Source: Cristatella mucedo (taxonomy: Eukaryota > Bryozoa > Phylactolaemata > Cristatellidae). Taken from it: a DNA stretch of 64,000 nucleotides. Under the pieces are notes generated by a model, which saw only the letters and a list, made by a program, of their open reading frames with translations, searched no databases and was not told where the DNA came from. The stretch covers positions 248,001-312,000 of the forward strand of contig WPIO01000019.1 of NCBI GenBank assembly GCA_009760855.2. Direction: 5' to 3'. A program made the translations under genes and the position numbers. Below, one piece after another: positions 48,088-59,516 of this stretch. The number at the start of each line of letters is the position of its first letter. Within the stretch, counting starts at the first letter, position 1.

Positions 48088-49097
48088 TAATAATAATAAT
48101 AATAATAATAATATTGCACTTGATAAAGCGCCCTCAGAGAACTTAATCTCTTTCTAGGCGCTTTACATTTGCTGCAAAGTGATATGCAATAGAATAGTAA
48201 GTAAAATCATGTTTGAAAAACAAACAGAATGAATAATATGGTTAGGGGTGACATGCACAGGGTCAGCATGCAAATGTGGTTAGTGGCAGCATGCACAGTG
48301 TCAGCACGCATAAGCACGTGAAGGACGAATCACAGGGACCCACTAAATGCTGTCCTAAATAGGTGTGTTTTTAAGTTTCTTTTAAATGTGGTCAGGTCAG
48401 GGGATGTTCTGACACAGGTCGGGAGGGAGTTCCAGGCTGTGGGAGCATACGAGCTAAATGCACGGTCTCCAGAGGATTTAAGGTTTGTACGAGGTATTTC
48501 CAGACTGTTGGATTCCGAAAAGCGAGTGGTACGATGCTTGGCCTGATCGGGTAGTATATCTGAAAGATAGGCTGGAGCCATAGAATGAAGATACCTAAAA
48601 GTGAGCGACAAAACCTTGAAGTCAATCCGTTGCCTCACTGGTAGCCAGTGCAGGTCGGCGAGAAGTGGAGTAATGTGGCAACTGCGACGCTCACGACAGA
48701 CAAGCCTAGCTGCAGAGTTTTGCACCAGCTGCAATCGCCTGATCGCACATGCTGGTAGGCCAGTAAGCAGTGAGTTGCAGAAGTCGAGACGAGATGTCAC
48801 GAATGCATGGACTAACTTGGACGTGGTATCCTTATCTAAACAACCCCTAATTTTAGCAATGTTATGAAGCTGAAAATAGGCAGATTTGACTGTGGAGCTG
48901 ATGTGGTCGTCTAACGAGAGGTCGCTTTGGAATATGACACCTAGATTTCGAGCTGATTCAACTGGAGATATGCTGGCAAAGCCAATTTTGAAAGTCAGCC
49001 TTTCCAATTTCTGAATCACACTGGGTCTGCCCATAACTAGTAAGTTAGTTTTATCATCGTTTAGTTTTAGAAAATTTGCTGCCATCCATGTGCGGAA
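48088..49097 (-). mobile_element. L2-A element, youngest-looking copy
   Basis: It carries a pure (TAA)n run at 48088-48113, then the 3' hairpin and UTR. An unbroken ORF end covers the last 250 residues of the protein (48330-49090): WMAANFLKLNDDKTNLLVM, SARNLGVIFQSDLSLDD, RLDFCNSLLTGLPACAIRRL, LLADLHWLPVRQRIDFK and LKTHLFRTAFSGSL, then a stop. It is 5'-truncated just after the RT core. The lack of frame damage suggests recent insertion, here into a probable intron. Confidence 0.93.
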
Positions 49098-49609
49098 GCT
49101 GTCGGGGAGAGTCTCTTGGGAGTAGGGTTTGTCCCAAAAGTTAAGGTCCTCTCCAGATGAAATACTGGCCGAGATCATGGGCTCAAACCTAGTGACATGT
49201 GTGAACCTTGAAGATAGAACTTTGACAGACAACATCTAGACAAGATGTTACTCTAACCGTACTGCTATTGCTGCACATCATGCAGCCCTGAAGCTGGAGT
49301 CTCAAACTAATGGTCTCCTTCTTTTCACCTCCATCTATGCAAGCCATTTACTTCCCTGGCTTTCAGTGCATGCTTCGAGCACATACATGTTTTGTAATTT
49401 GTTATTACCGTTAAGGAACATTAAAAAAGCTGTTACAGATTGAGCATTCAGCCACAGCGCTCTTACAATCTTGAAGCTTAGTTTTCTGTAAAAACCAAAA
49501 AAAGAATGGCCGTCATTGCTTTTTATGGCTTGTCGCCACTGAAATGCTAATCTTTATAAGTAAACTGAGCCCGGAGCTCAAGCATTCGCAATTTAAAACA
49601 TCAGATCAC
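49098..49609. other. Unassigned sequence
   Basis: No gene or repeat is recognised. Confidence 0.3.
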
Positions 49610-50560
49610 CTGTAGAAAATTAAAAAAGCGAATGGTTGCCTTGCAGACATTCAATCTAGGATCTCGGCCAATAAACCTAAATTATACTATGGTAAAGTCA
49701 AACTCCTGCTCTTTTAGACATCCCAAACCTGCACCTGGCTTAGCAGACTTTGCTAGACTTATAATGCTGTAGTGCCAAATTTAGGCAGCCGCTTTGCTAA
49801 CTACTTGAGATTAGAAAGCCTAGGAACACTACTTTCGCCACAACCATTTCCTTTAGTGTATATTTAAAAAGCTGTGGCGGTCTACTACTGGGAGGGCAGG
49901 CTTACGGTTGCACTGACATTCGGGTTCTTTCAAGGCTATACTAAAGTTATGCAGCCTTGTCTGGCTACCAATAAGCTGTTAGGCATCTGCAGCTAGTGAT
50001 GCACATGGCTGTAAGGTTGGTCAAACCATCTAATAGGTTAAGCCACATGTCTCCTTTGCTGACGGAGCTGCAATGGATCCCGATCAATAAACGGTCAGAG
50101 ACCAAGCCACTTACAGAGATCTAAAAGGTCCTTTATAATTGGACTCACAAATACGAGAGTTGAACGGTGGCCTAAGTTTATTCATCCTTCTGGTTCCAGG
50201 TCCTCTATTGATGTTCAATTGGCCGTATTAATCCTTAGAATAAAGACTTTAGGCGACAAAAACTTTTACGTGCCAGTTACTAGACTGTGGAACTCACTTC
50301 ACACATCTTATGAAACGTTATATTCACGGCAGCTGCCTTTGCACTTACTTTGCAGGCGTCTTTTCGCGGCTCACTTCTCAAGCTTAGTTCCGTGACTACT
50401 CTGCTCACTCAGCAATGCCTCACAGTTTCAAGCGTCATAGGAGGCCTTTTATCTCTATCAAAATGGTTTCGACTTTGATTGCGATGCCATGGAATTGTCT
50501 CCATTACAATACATACAAAATCCGTGAGACTTTTTGGGATTACAGACGGAGCCTCATTCA
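49610..50560 (+). mobile_element. L2-B element, decayed
   Basis: Matches to the 37-kb L2-B copy run through AAAGTCAAACTCCTGCTCTT (the DKTELLL codons), CACATGTCTCCTTTGCTGAC, the AAGACTTTAGGCGACAAAA stretch and TAGACTGTGGAACTCACTTC. Many stops and small indels are present. The tail is indistinct. Confidence 0.7.
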
Positions 50561-51424
50561 GTTTTATTATGTCACAACTGCTTCAGAGGAGCTGGTTACA
50601 TGCCTTTGTGTAAACCCGCATAGCTTCAAAGGTTGCATTGCTTATTTACGATGGCTATCATTATCCCATTGTAAAACTGCTATCAGAAGAAATAACTAAT
50701 TATGTAAAAGTCCTTTTGAGTTCAGATTTTTTGAAAGATTTAAATTACACGATTGAATGCAGCGCTTTGAGACGGGAATAACGCCTGGTTACTATGATAA
50801 ATTTATCGAAAGATTTCAAGCCGACAACCTTTCGTTGCAGTCAGCAGATCAAAACTTAAATTCGTTATTGTTATTTATGACTCAGTAAACATGTAGGTAT
50901 TCAACATTCGTGAACAGTTCGTCAAGTTTAAAGCACATGGAAAAAACTGTCACTGCGAAAACTATCGGACTTATCAAAGCAAGCGAGTATGCAGACGAAA
51001 TCACAGGTGTGACGAAATCTGGCACAGACACAGAGGTTTAGTTGCAACCACTTAAAAAACTCCGTACTGACACTTGCATCGTTATCATAGACAGTCTAGC
51101 TGCTGCACTGTCGAAGCGAAATGAAGCATACACCGAACAAACCTAACCATTTGCTTCTCGTGAACAATGTCAACACTGTCTGATGCAGAAATTTAACGAG
51201 ATGCATGCAAAATTAGTTTATTACGATGCCTCTGATCTGAGGCTGGAAGTAGCGGAAGACTTAGTACAATTTGAGAGAGCTCTGCAAACAAAGTTATTCG
51301 AGTGATTATTGCAGAAGTCGGAGTTAGATTACCTAGAGAAAGATGAGAGTGACATTCCAGCTAAGGCTGACATTTTCTGCTCGATCGAAAGGCAGTTGCA
51401 CGTAATATATCTCAATCTGTACCT
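50561..51424. other. Unassigned sequence
   Basis: Only short frames with no motif are present. Confidence 0.3.
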
Positions 51425-51685
51425 TCACAAAGCCATTCAGACTTTGTGGATGTTATGCAGGAGAGTTTTGTTTAGAGCAGTCACAGCCTAAGCGGCTTTC
51501 GGTACGCATTCGCAAGCCAACACACTTTTTCTCATGCAACAAAGAAAAAGCGGGACGCACAGCAGAGTCAGAAGAGCGGTGGAGGTAGTGAGTAGCATGG
51601 AAGTAGCAGCTCAGGACCACTGAAAAGGATGAGCCATACACGGCAGTAGGATAGTAGTTGCTGTTGAGCGAATTGCATGGCTTCA
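51425..51685 (-). mobile_element. L2-B element, 3' end
   Basis: The minus-strand 3' UTR and ORF end show GCCTAAGCGGCTTTCGGTAC and CAACAAAGAAAAAGCGGGA, matching 27.1 and 38.5 kb. It is strongly 5'-truncated. Confidence 0.85.
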
Positions 51686-52446
51686 TCGTTGGTCATGGCC
51701 TAAATAGCAACTGGTAGCATTGCAAATTTTCCTTATCCTAATCGTAAATGCACAGGTAAATGGTCAATCAACAACCAAATGCTGATTAAGTGTCGTCTCA
51801 GATCAACGATGTCGCTCAAGCAGCTAAACGTGCTTAGCTTTCTGGGTATCGAGAAAGACCGTCTGAGAGAATGTGACCCTGAGTGCATTAACAGTTACTT
51901 TGCATGAATATATCTTCGAACTTCGACAGACTTTCGACCCGATTCCACTGTCCTGCTCCTACGTCGTATCGATTTGCTGCTGCCATGCATAACTAACATT
52001 ATTAATATGTCATTAGCCTCAGGTCATATCGCAGCACCTTAAAAAAAGCTGCATTCAGGCCGCTTCTCACGAAAGCGACACTAGATCAAGGCTACTTCAG
52101 CAACTACCACTTAGTCTCGGTTCTACCATTTCTATCAAAGACACTGGAACGAGTAGTGGCGGACCAGCTGAATTCATACATTGAAACTTCAAACCTTGCT
52201 AGGAAGTTCCAGTATGGCTTTAGAGCTAATCACTCCACAGAGTCAGCATTGCTCTGGGTATAAAACGACCTACTTAGGAATGAAGACATAGAGCATCTCT
52301 GCTTGTTTTGCTCGATCTTTTGGAAGCTTTTGATACTATTGATCACCAAGTCCTTCTAGATCGCTTCTCATCTCGCCTGAGCATCACTGGCACTGCTCTA
52401 CAATGCTCAGGTCCTATCTCAGTGCGAGACTCTAGAGTATAGACAT

Positions 52447-52721
52447 TGTAGTTTGACTGTATGCCGGCTCCTCTAATGAGCCTGTGATGTGGCATGGACA
52501 CAGGCTGGTAACCACTGATGGCCAGATGGTGGATTCACCATCAGGGTCGGCCGCTGCACAGTTGTGGTCCTCGATGAATCATCGGGGTCAACCAGAGGAG
52601 TGGAGGAGGAGAGACTCGAGTGAGAGAAGGGGGCGAAGGCAGTCTTGCTGCTCCGTGCCTTGTACAATAAACCGTTGGCGTTGTTCATCGGCTGGCTCTC
52701 TGATGGGTGGACCAAACCACA
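52447..52721 (+). mobile_element. Solo LTR with 5-bp target duplication
   Basis: This 275-bp unit starts TGTAGTTTGA and ends ACCAAACCACA. It matches the 3' LTR at 25511-25790 for most of its length, including AATAAACCGTTGGCG. GACAT flanks it on both sides (52442-52446 and 52722-52726). Removing the LTR and one GACAT restores continuous L2-A sequence. The last 50 bases differ from the 25-kb LTR, suggesting a subfamily. Confidence 0.95.
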
Positions 52722-53304
52722 GACATGATTGGACAAAGATCATCCGAGGTAACTCTGAAATATGGGTTACCTCAGGGCTCAGTACTAGGTCCGGTTCTTT
52801 TCACGGTTTATACTATTCCTTCTGCAAATGTGATTGCCGAACTCAATATTAGCTTTCACTTCTATGCTGATGACACTCAGTTGTACCTTTGCTTTGATAT
52901 CATAAAGCCTTAAAAGCATCCCAAATTCTCTCAACTTATTTGCTGCATGTATTGATGGCATCTGCACAAGGATGGCAGCAAATTGTCGTAAATTAAACGA
53001 TGATAAAATAACTTACTAGCTATGGGCAAGCCAAGTAGGATTCAGTAATTGGAAAGGCTGACTCACAAAATCGGCTGTGCCAACATATCCTCTGTTGAAT
53101 CTTCACGAAATCTTAGCGTCGTGTTCTAAATTGACCTTTTCGTTAGATTACCACATCAGCTCCACAATCAAGTCTGCTGACTTTACAAAACATTGCTAAA
53201 ACTCGGGCTTGTTTAGATAAGGATACCACATCCAAGCTGGTCAATGCATTTGTGAAATCCCGTCTTGACTTCGGCAACTCACTGCTTGCTAGCCTACCTG
53301 CATG

Positions 53305-53402
53305 TGCAATACATGTGCAATACAGACAATATGCAATATACAATGCAATGCAATACAATGCAACACGTGCGTGTGCAAAACATGCAATGCATGTGCTGAC
53401 AG
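53305..53402 (+). repeat. Local TGCAATA-type repeat expansion
   Basis: Within the L2-A copy, the family sequence GCATGTGCAATCAGGCG is replaced by about 95 bases of irregular units such as CATGTGCAATA and ATGCAATACAATGCAA. The expansion seems to have grown from the TGTGCAAT seed already present in the element. Confidence 0.75.
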
Positions 53403-54467
53403 GTGGTGCAAAGCTCTGCAACTAGGCTTGTCGGTTGTGGGCGTAACAGTTTCGATATAACACCCCTTTTCGCCGACCTGTACTGGCTATCAGTCAAGGA
53501 ACGGATACACTTCAAGGTTTTATCAATCAATGTTAGGTCACTTCATTCTTTAGCTCCAGCCTATCTCTCAGATCTACTTCCCCACCACGCCAAGTATCGC
53601 CCACCCGCTTTTCGGAATCTAACAGTTCACCGATAACTCGTACAAATTTCAAATTCTTTGGAGACCATGCAATTTGTTCGTATGCTCTCAAAGCCATGAG
53701 CTCACTCCCGACTTGCGTCATGACATTCTCTCACTTGACCACATTAAAAAAAAATAAAAATGCACCTATTTACGATAGCATTTAGTGGGATTCTTCCTTC
53801 AAGTGCTTATGCATGATGACACTGCATGTTGCGACTAACTACACTTGCATGCTGACCCTGTTCATGTCAACCCTAACCAAGTAATTCATTTTGTTCATCA
53901 CGCATGATATTACTCACCATTCAATCGCGTTTCCCTTTGCAGTGAATGTAAAGCGCCTAGAAAGAGATTGAGTTCTCTGAGGGCGCTTGATTAAGTAAAT
54001 TATTATTCATAATATAAGCCACCAGATAATGTGGGTTAGTCAGATGCATGGTGCTGACGGCGTCAGTTAGGTTCGTATAACGTATCGTAAAGCCACCGTA
54101 ACTCATATCGTGCACACACATAATTAAAAAGAGACCAGAGAAATAAGAGGAAAATAAAAGGACTCGGTTTATTTTGGGGAGAGCTATAGACTACTACCAC
54201 CTTAGGCTGCTTGTTGTTGAATAAAATTAAAATTAGAGATTTGAAAGACTGTGTCAAGGAGATGACCAAAGGCTTGAAATTGAATGATTCGGTGCCATAT
54301 CCATCAATATGGTGCAGAACATAAAAGCTAGAACTGTATGTCTTGACTCAGCAACTGCTCCCGTATTGTAGTCGACCTTCACTGGCTCGCCATAATGCAT
54401 CTCGTCAATATTAAGCTGGTTTAAGGCACTAATGGTCTCATTCTTTTCACTTCTAGAAGACCTATAC

Positions 54468-54531
54468 AAGCAATCTTTTTCCCGATCTCCATGTTCCTGA
54501 TTCAGGTTAATTAATATCTTGTACTTTTGCA
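54468..54531 (-). CDS. Exon: candidate juxtamembrane or cytoplasmic segment
   Basis: The minus-strand frame starts after TTGAGGCAG and encodes KYKILINLNQEHGDREKDC. A weak donor (GTATAG) at 54467 leaves phase 2, which fits the exon at 47927. The open frame continues to 54254 with protein-like residues (IDEMHYGEPVKVDYNTG), so the true donor may lie further down. The acceptor has a poor pyrimidine tract, and incoming phase 1 does not match the 59247 exon directly. At least one intervening exon would be needed. Confidence 0.3.
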
Positions 54532-55249
54532 CTGCCTCAAACCTATATCAAATGCATTACAGACATAGTGTTTAACACCAATGCTTCCACCATCCGGAGG
54601 CTAAGTTTTAAGTTACCAAAGATTCAATATTCACTGTCACTTCTAACAATAAGTAGCATCTACTTTTAACGTATGGCTTTTCCATTATTGCGAGCCAGGA
54701 ACTTCAGCGAGAGCAGAGCAGATAGGAGCTAGATTTCACATCCCATTCGCCATTTGGAGCCACGCCACACTTGTCTATTGGCGATCTGAATCATCAAGCC
54801 TATCAAAAACCAAGTTAGTTGTAAGTGAAACATTCTGATTGAGCGAGAATAAACACAACAGTGACGTATTGCATACAGTTAATCATACTGCCAAGATATC
54901 ATAAAATTAGTATCCCAGAAATTGTACGATCATCGATAAGAAATAAAAAAACTTAAAGAGGAATCTTTCAATGGAATCTGACGAGTGAAGCAGTAAATCC
55001 TAGATGAAACGCACCTATCGGTGAATATTACGGTGGAGTGATTAATTGGATCTCATTGGATAAGTATGTGTGAGCTGGCTTGCCAGGAAGTGATTAAAGA
55101 AAGTTTTTTTAAAGTCTTATACTTACCCACAAGAATAACAGACATATGACGATGCAAATTTTTACGTCGTCTCTGCTCTTAGGTAATGAACACTTTTCAT
55201 GACCTCTTATGACTCAAGTATACAAATTCCCTATATTTCCGACATGTGG
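54532..55249. other. Unassigned, probably intronic
   Basis: A good minus-strand donor context (GTGG/GTAAGTAT near 55126) follows a short hydrophobic frame, but no acceptor or phase makes a convincing exon. Confidence 0.3.
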
Positions 55250-55880
55250 CTTCATAATGTAATGAATCTCCACATATAACTCCACAAAAGCCACAAAGAC
55301 TATGTAGTGTTACTTAGGAGGATTTTGTCTAGCTCACTCAGCCTAAGCGGGTTTCGATATGCTTTCAATTGCCAACTGACTTCATCTCATGCAATGCAGT
55401 GAAAGTAAATAACATAATTAAGTCAGTAGAGCAGTTCAGATAGTAAGGGGGACGGAAGTACTAGATAAGGAAGCTGGAAAAAATGTGCCATAGTCGGTAG
55501 CAGGAGAGTAGTTGTCATTGCCTAAGAATCATGAAAGTGAGTAGAAAAATCTAGGAACTGGACAGCAAAAGCTTCTCTCGCCAGCGGTCTCTAAGCAGGA
55601 GAATGAAACAGCTAATGTACAGCCATAACATGACCTGAGGGCACGAGGAGGCTAAAACTGGTGCAGCAGTTCAGTGAGGTATGGAGGGGCAAAGTAGGGG
55701 CAGGCTTTGTGGGTCACCCAAAGAAAATTACTATGCCTCTCTTGATAAACCAGCAGTCAGCCTAGCTCTTTCAGCTAATGAGGCTCATAGACAAAAACAG
55801 ACGCCCTTGAAGTTTTAGGCTTGCCGTTGTAGAAACAAAGGAAGTCTTTGATATTGAATAGATCTCTTTGAGACCCAGAC
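55250..55880 (-). mobile_element. L2-B element, decayed
   Basis: The minus-strand 3' UTR (TCCACATATAACTCCACAAA; CAGCCTAAGCGGGTTTCG) and ORF end match the L2-B consensus up to the region encoding SASTASHH-like residues. It is older than the 27-kb copy. Confidence 0.78.
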
Positions 55881-56171
55881 TCCCGAAAACGAAATTTAAA
55901 CCTGGAATCGACACAGCATATCTTTAGAATTTTCTTTAATTTAAAGAATTGACCACAAGTCAGTAAATGACGGAATTTACAGAAGTATGACCATTAGGAG
56001 TACTCCTAAATGTCATGCTCACTGCTCCAGTGCGGTATTAGGGATGTCGTATGAGTCTGGGTGTAGATGGAAAAAACCTTCCTCATAAAAATATTTCGAA
56101 AAGTAGTCGTGGCTAATACTTTTAAAGTTAAGTTTCCAAAAAATATGACCTTGATCTGTACGTAATAGCAT

Positions 56172-57835
56172 TATTATTAATAATAATAAATTCAATAAAG
56201 CCCAATCAGAGAACTCAACCTCTTTCTAAGCGCTTTACATCTGCTGCACAAGCAGCATGATCGAACGGTTAGTGGTAGCATGATCAATAAAACAAAACAT
56301 TAGCATGGTTACATGCTACATGCATAGGGTCTGCATGCAAGTATGTTTAGTTCCTCCGTGCACAGTGTCAGCACATAAGCTTTTACAGGAGAATCACAGG
56401 AACCCACTAAATTCGGTCAAAATAGGTGCGTTTGTAGTTTCGTATTAGATTTGGTCAAGTTAGGATATGTCCTGGTGAGAGTTGGGAGTGAGTTCCAGGC
56501 TATGTACGAACTAAAAGCACAGCCTTCATAGGATTTGCGGTTTGTTTGAGGCATAGGTAAACAGTTAGATTCTGAAAACCGGGGTCTGATGCTTAGCTTT
56601 GTGAAGCAGTAGATCTGATAGGTTGGCTGGAGCCACAGAATAAATGTTCCTGAGAACGAGTGACACAGCGTTGAAGTCGATGCGTTTCTTGTGGGAAGCC
56701 AGTGCGGGTCGGTGAGAAATTGTGAGGCGTGGCAAGTGCTAAGCTCACGATGGGCAAGCCTAGCTGCAGAATATTGCACCAGCTGTAAGCGCCTGATTAC
56801 ACAGGCCGGTAGGTCAGCAAGCCGTGAATTACGAAAGGGATGTCACAAAAGCATGAACCAATTTAGACGTGGTATCCCTGTCTTAACAAGCCCGAATTTT
56901 AGCAATGCTATGCAGATGAAAGTAGGCTGACTTGACAGTAATGCTGGTGTGGTCGTCTAATGAAAATTTACTTTGGATCTGAACACCTAGATTTCGTGCA
57001 GATTCAACAGGAGATATGCTGGCAGAGCCGATTGTGTTATAGCCTTTGCAGTTTTCGAATCACTCTTGGTTTATCTATGACTAGTAAGTTAGTTCTATCA
57101 TCATTTAATTTAAGAAAGTTGACTGTCCTTTGCTTGTGGATGTCATTAATATATGCAGCAAAAGGAAATGAGAGAATTCGACGTGCTGGAAGGCTTGGAT
57201 GGATCAATGCAAAGGTAAGAAACATTGTCATCCATATAGAGGTGAAAGCCTAGATTGTGTTTGGCAATCACATAGGCAAGAGGGAGAGTATAAACTGTGA
57301 GTAGAACTGGACCAAGCATGGACCCCTGAGGTGCCCCATGTTGCAAAGGTAGAACGCAGCAGAAAAAGTAAGTGAGACACAGCAATGATTCGAGAGGGTC
57401 GGTGGTAAAACAACAAGGTCAATGGGACCGACATTCTTAGTGATAACGAGATCCAGGATGTGACCTTTGACATGAGTGGTATGATTAACGTGTCAGGCCA
57501 ATCTGAAGTTCTCCTTACCTTCTATAAATGAGTGGGCATGGATGTTGCTAAGCTTGTCAGCATGAATTTTGGAGTCAGTTCCCTGCAATCATTACGGCCT
57601 GTCTCACAAGAAAACAGTTTAGTTTAGTTAGAACTCCGAAAACTTCTCTGCAACCAAATTTAGTCAGTCAAACGGAGGTCGGTATATCACAACAGTGAGA
57701 GGCATAGTCTTTGATGAGGACCTGATTGCAACTGATTCAGAGGATGGCCCATGCAAAAACCTGCACATCTTATAACCAAACGATTCACGAACAGCAATAG
57801 AAGTTGTCCAATAGAACCTGACAATAGAGGCAGAT
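56172..57835 (-). mobile_element. L2-A element, endonuclease fused to RT by deletion
   Basis: On the minus strand it reads endonuclease (GYKMCRFLHG, TMPLTVVIYRPP, IHADKLSNIHAHSF, HVKGHILDLVITKN, PPTLSNHCCV). Near 57345 it then passes directly into RT at HGAPQGSMLGPVLLTVY. The linker and first half of RT are missing. The catalytic box reads YMDD instead of the family YADD. C-terminal protein, 3' UTR and a mixed ATTATTAATAATAATAA tail follow. It is a dead copy. Confidence 0.85.
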
Positions 57836-57960
57836 CTGGTTTGACCCATTGGTTAAGGTGTTCTCTCCTACCAAGGTCTGGCTGAAGTCGTGGACTTGAG
57901 CCCTGGGGCATATGTGAAGCACCTTACTAGAGATAAGTCCATTGCCTTTGAAGCAGCAGG
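57836..57960 (+). mobile_element. tRNA-like SINE (SINE-3)
   Basis: TTGACCCATTGGTTAAGGTG (57841-57860) fits an A box, and GTGGACTTGAGCCC (57890-57903) sits at the B-box position. The head closely resembles 61837-61960, and both copies continue with GCACCTTAC or GCGCCT-type sequence. It abuts the 5' end of the reversed L2-A copy. Confidence 0.6.
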
Positions 57961-59246
57961 CACTGTCAATGTACAAGCACATTTGGGACTGTTCATCATG
58001 GTGACCTCAACACCTTCCAGGGAACACATTTGGTAAACAATTTCATTTTAGATGACCAAAGAGAAATAGGTTCTCCGTTGTCACATAGCCGTACATAAGA
58101 TAGGCACATAGATTACCGTATATTCCATGATACCTGCTATTACATTACAATAAGTTGCAGCTAAGTTCTTGAGACATCATCAAACGATAAGAAGGTTGTA
58201 AACAATTTGATATCTGGCTTTTCCCATAGATCATATTAGGTAAACATGTATGTATCACTTGATCCCTTATTTTCACAATGCGATTCGCTTTTAAAAATGA
58301 ACGTGTTTGAAATGTAAACTTCGTAACGATAGGTCATAGGCAACTGGTTCCGAAAGCCACTCGGATGTGCTGGTGCAGTGGTGGGCTAGCCAGTACCCTG
58401 TCAATTGGCTTGTTCCTAGCTCATATTAACTGATGTCTCCTTAGAGTCATCAAGAGTTTGGAGGGCTAAGGCTGTGCTCTACAAATCTGATGACTTACGA
58501 TTTCAAGCTTGGTAAAGAAAAAGCAAACTAGATCGAGTTGAATATCTCTTGATAGGATTTAGTATGTTGATAATTACGGTATGGTTATTATACATTTGGC
58601 CTTTGAGCTGGGTAAAGCAGCATAGCTAGAATCACAGAGTTAATTAGTGCAACAGCAAGCCAACTGACTCTTATTTGCTCCATCAAATTCCGTGCCCATT
58701 CAGCCACTTTGCGATTATAACTGGCCTCAGTTATGTAATGTAATGTACAAGCGTAATACATTCTTACTTCTCGGTCGAAAACGTAGATTTGTGTTTCAAG
58801 AGTGCTCTTTTTTCTTTGACACTAGCATGCTGTGTCAGACTAATGTAAGACCTGCCGCGGCACTATTAATACAATTGTTGACTATATTCTGGTGTTGGAA
58901 TATTAATTTGGAAATACGTTTTGTTTGACAGTTTGGCATGCGTAAGTTTAAACAACTTAACTAGTATCAAAGTTGCTAGCAAATGCAGATCTCATTTCCA
59001 AGTGTGAAAACCTACCCGAACCTTGATATTTTGGAAGGAACAGTTGAACGTTATTATCAGTTGCACCTCATAATTTAAAAGAAAACTGAAGAGTTACTTT
59101 AAAAACGATCTGATAGGTTATACTAATTAAGAGATTTCCGTAGAGCTTTTCAGCCTGCTTAAACAACAATGAAAAACAGTATTCTCAGCTTTGCACGTGC
59201 GTGAGCAATATTCAAGAATAAAGTAAAACGAGGCTGGGAGTATTAC
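57961..59246. other. Probably intronic, unassigned
   Basis: A run of TGTAATG units at 58735-58747 recalls the L2-B tail but nothing adjoins it. A minus-strand frame before a GTAAGA donor near 58765 (KKSTLETQIYVFDRE) could be a small exon in phase 2. Its acceptor is unconvincing, so it is not annotated. Confidence 0.3.
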
Positions 59247-59318
59247 CTTGTCGGCACAGAGCCTTTCGGCTGGTAGCAACAGAAGGTGGTTCTGGAACTA
59301 CAATACTGCCGGCGATTT
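59247..59318 (-). CDS. Exon: basic juxtamembrane segment of receptor
   Basis: This 72-bp minus-strand exon has acceptor TTTTTCATTGCAG before it and donor AAG/GTAATA after it. Incoming phase 2 matches the TM exon. It encodes NRRQYCSSRTTFCCYQPKGS, a basic, Cys-containing segment of the kind expected just inside the membrane (stop-transfer; the Cys residues could be acylated). Outgoing phase is 2. The next exon was not identified with certainty. Confidence 0.72.
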
Positions 59319-59419
59319 CTGCAATGAAAAATCAGCTGAAATACGTGCATTTCACATAAACAGCACATAAGAAAGGGAGTATACTCAAATCATGCAGAGG
59401 CTGCAGTACGCACCCTCAC

Positions 59420-59516
59420 CTTAACCATATTCCCAAGGCCAGAGCTATAATCATTATCAGTAGGAGCGCTCCTGTCACTGAAACTATGATTTCGAATTGT
59501 GCTCGACTTACGGAAG
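59420..59516 (-). CDS. Exon: transmembrane helix of receptor
   Basis: This 97-bp exon is flanked by acceptor TAATTTTAG and donor TTAAG/GTGAGG. It starts in phase 1, completing the split Ser codon left by the Fn3 exon. It encodes SSVSRAQFEIIVSVTG followed by ALLLIMIIALALGIWLR, about 24 hydrophobic residues ending in Arg. This is a typical single-pass type I membrane anchor. It ends in phase 2, as required by the next exon. The exon is too short for routine ORF finding. Confidence 0.8.

Larger units (their letters stand above)
51880..54003 (+). mobile_element. L2-A element interrupted by a solo LTR
   Basis: It runs from the segment before RT ([19 protein letters not shown] near 51970) through the damaged RT core to the C-terminal protein and 3' UTR. 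It ends in the terminal hairpin (53950-53993) and TTATTATT. The RT motif LPQGSVLGPVLF and a YADDTQLYL box are readable after the LTR (52765-52895). Frame breaks are common. The copy is older than the LTR inserted in it. Confidence 0.9.

Noticed and set aside
48601-48867. Plus-strand frame of 88 codons, similar to frames at 13770, 15790 and 56691
   Set aside because: All are the antisense of the conserved L2-A C-terminal protein. Their similarity reflects the element, not a gene.
55126-55200. Possible hydrophobic exon (ICIVICLLFLW) before a GTAAGTAT donor
   Set aside because: No convincing acceptor was found, and the gene already has a well-phased TM exon.
59225-59290. Apparent SINE-1 match (GAGCC..CAACAGAAGG) on the minus strand
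   Set aside because: The similarity is short, and the stretch is explained by a 72-bp exon with good splice sites and the correct phase after the TM exon.
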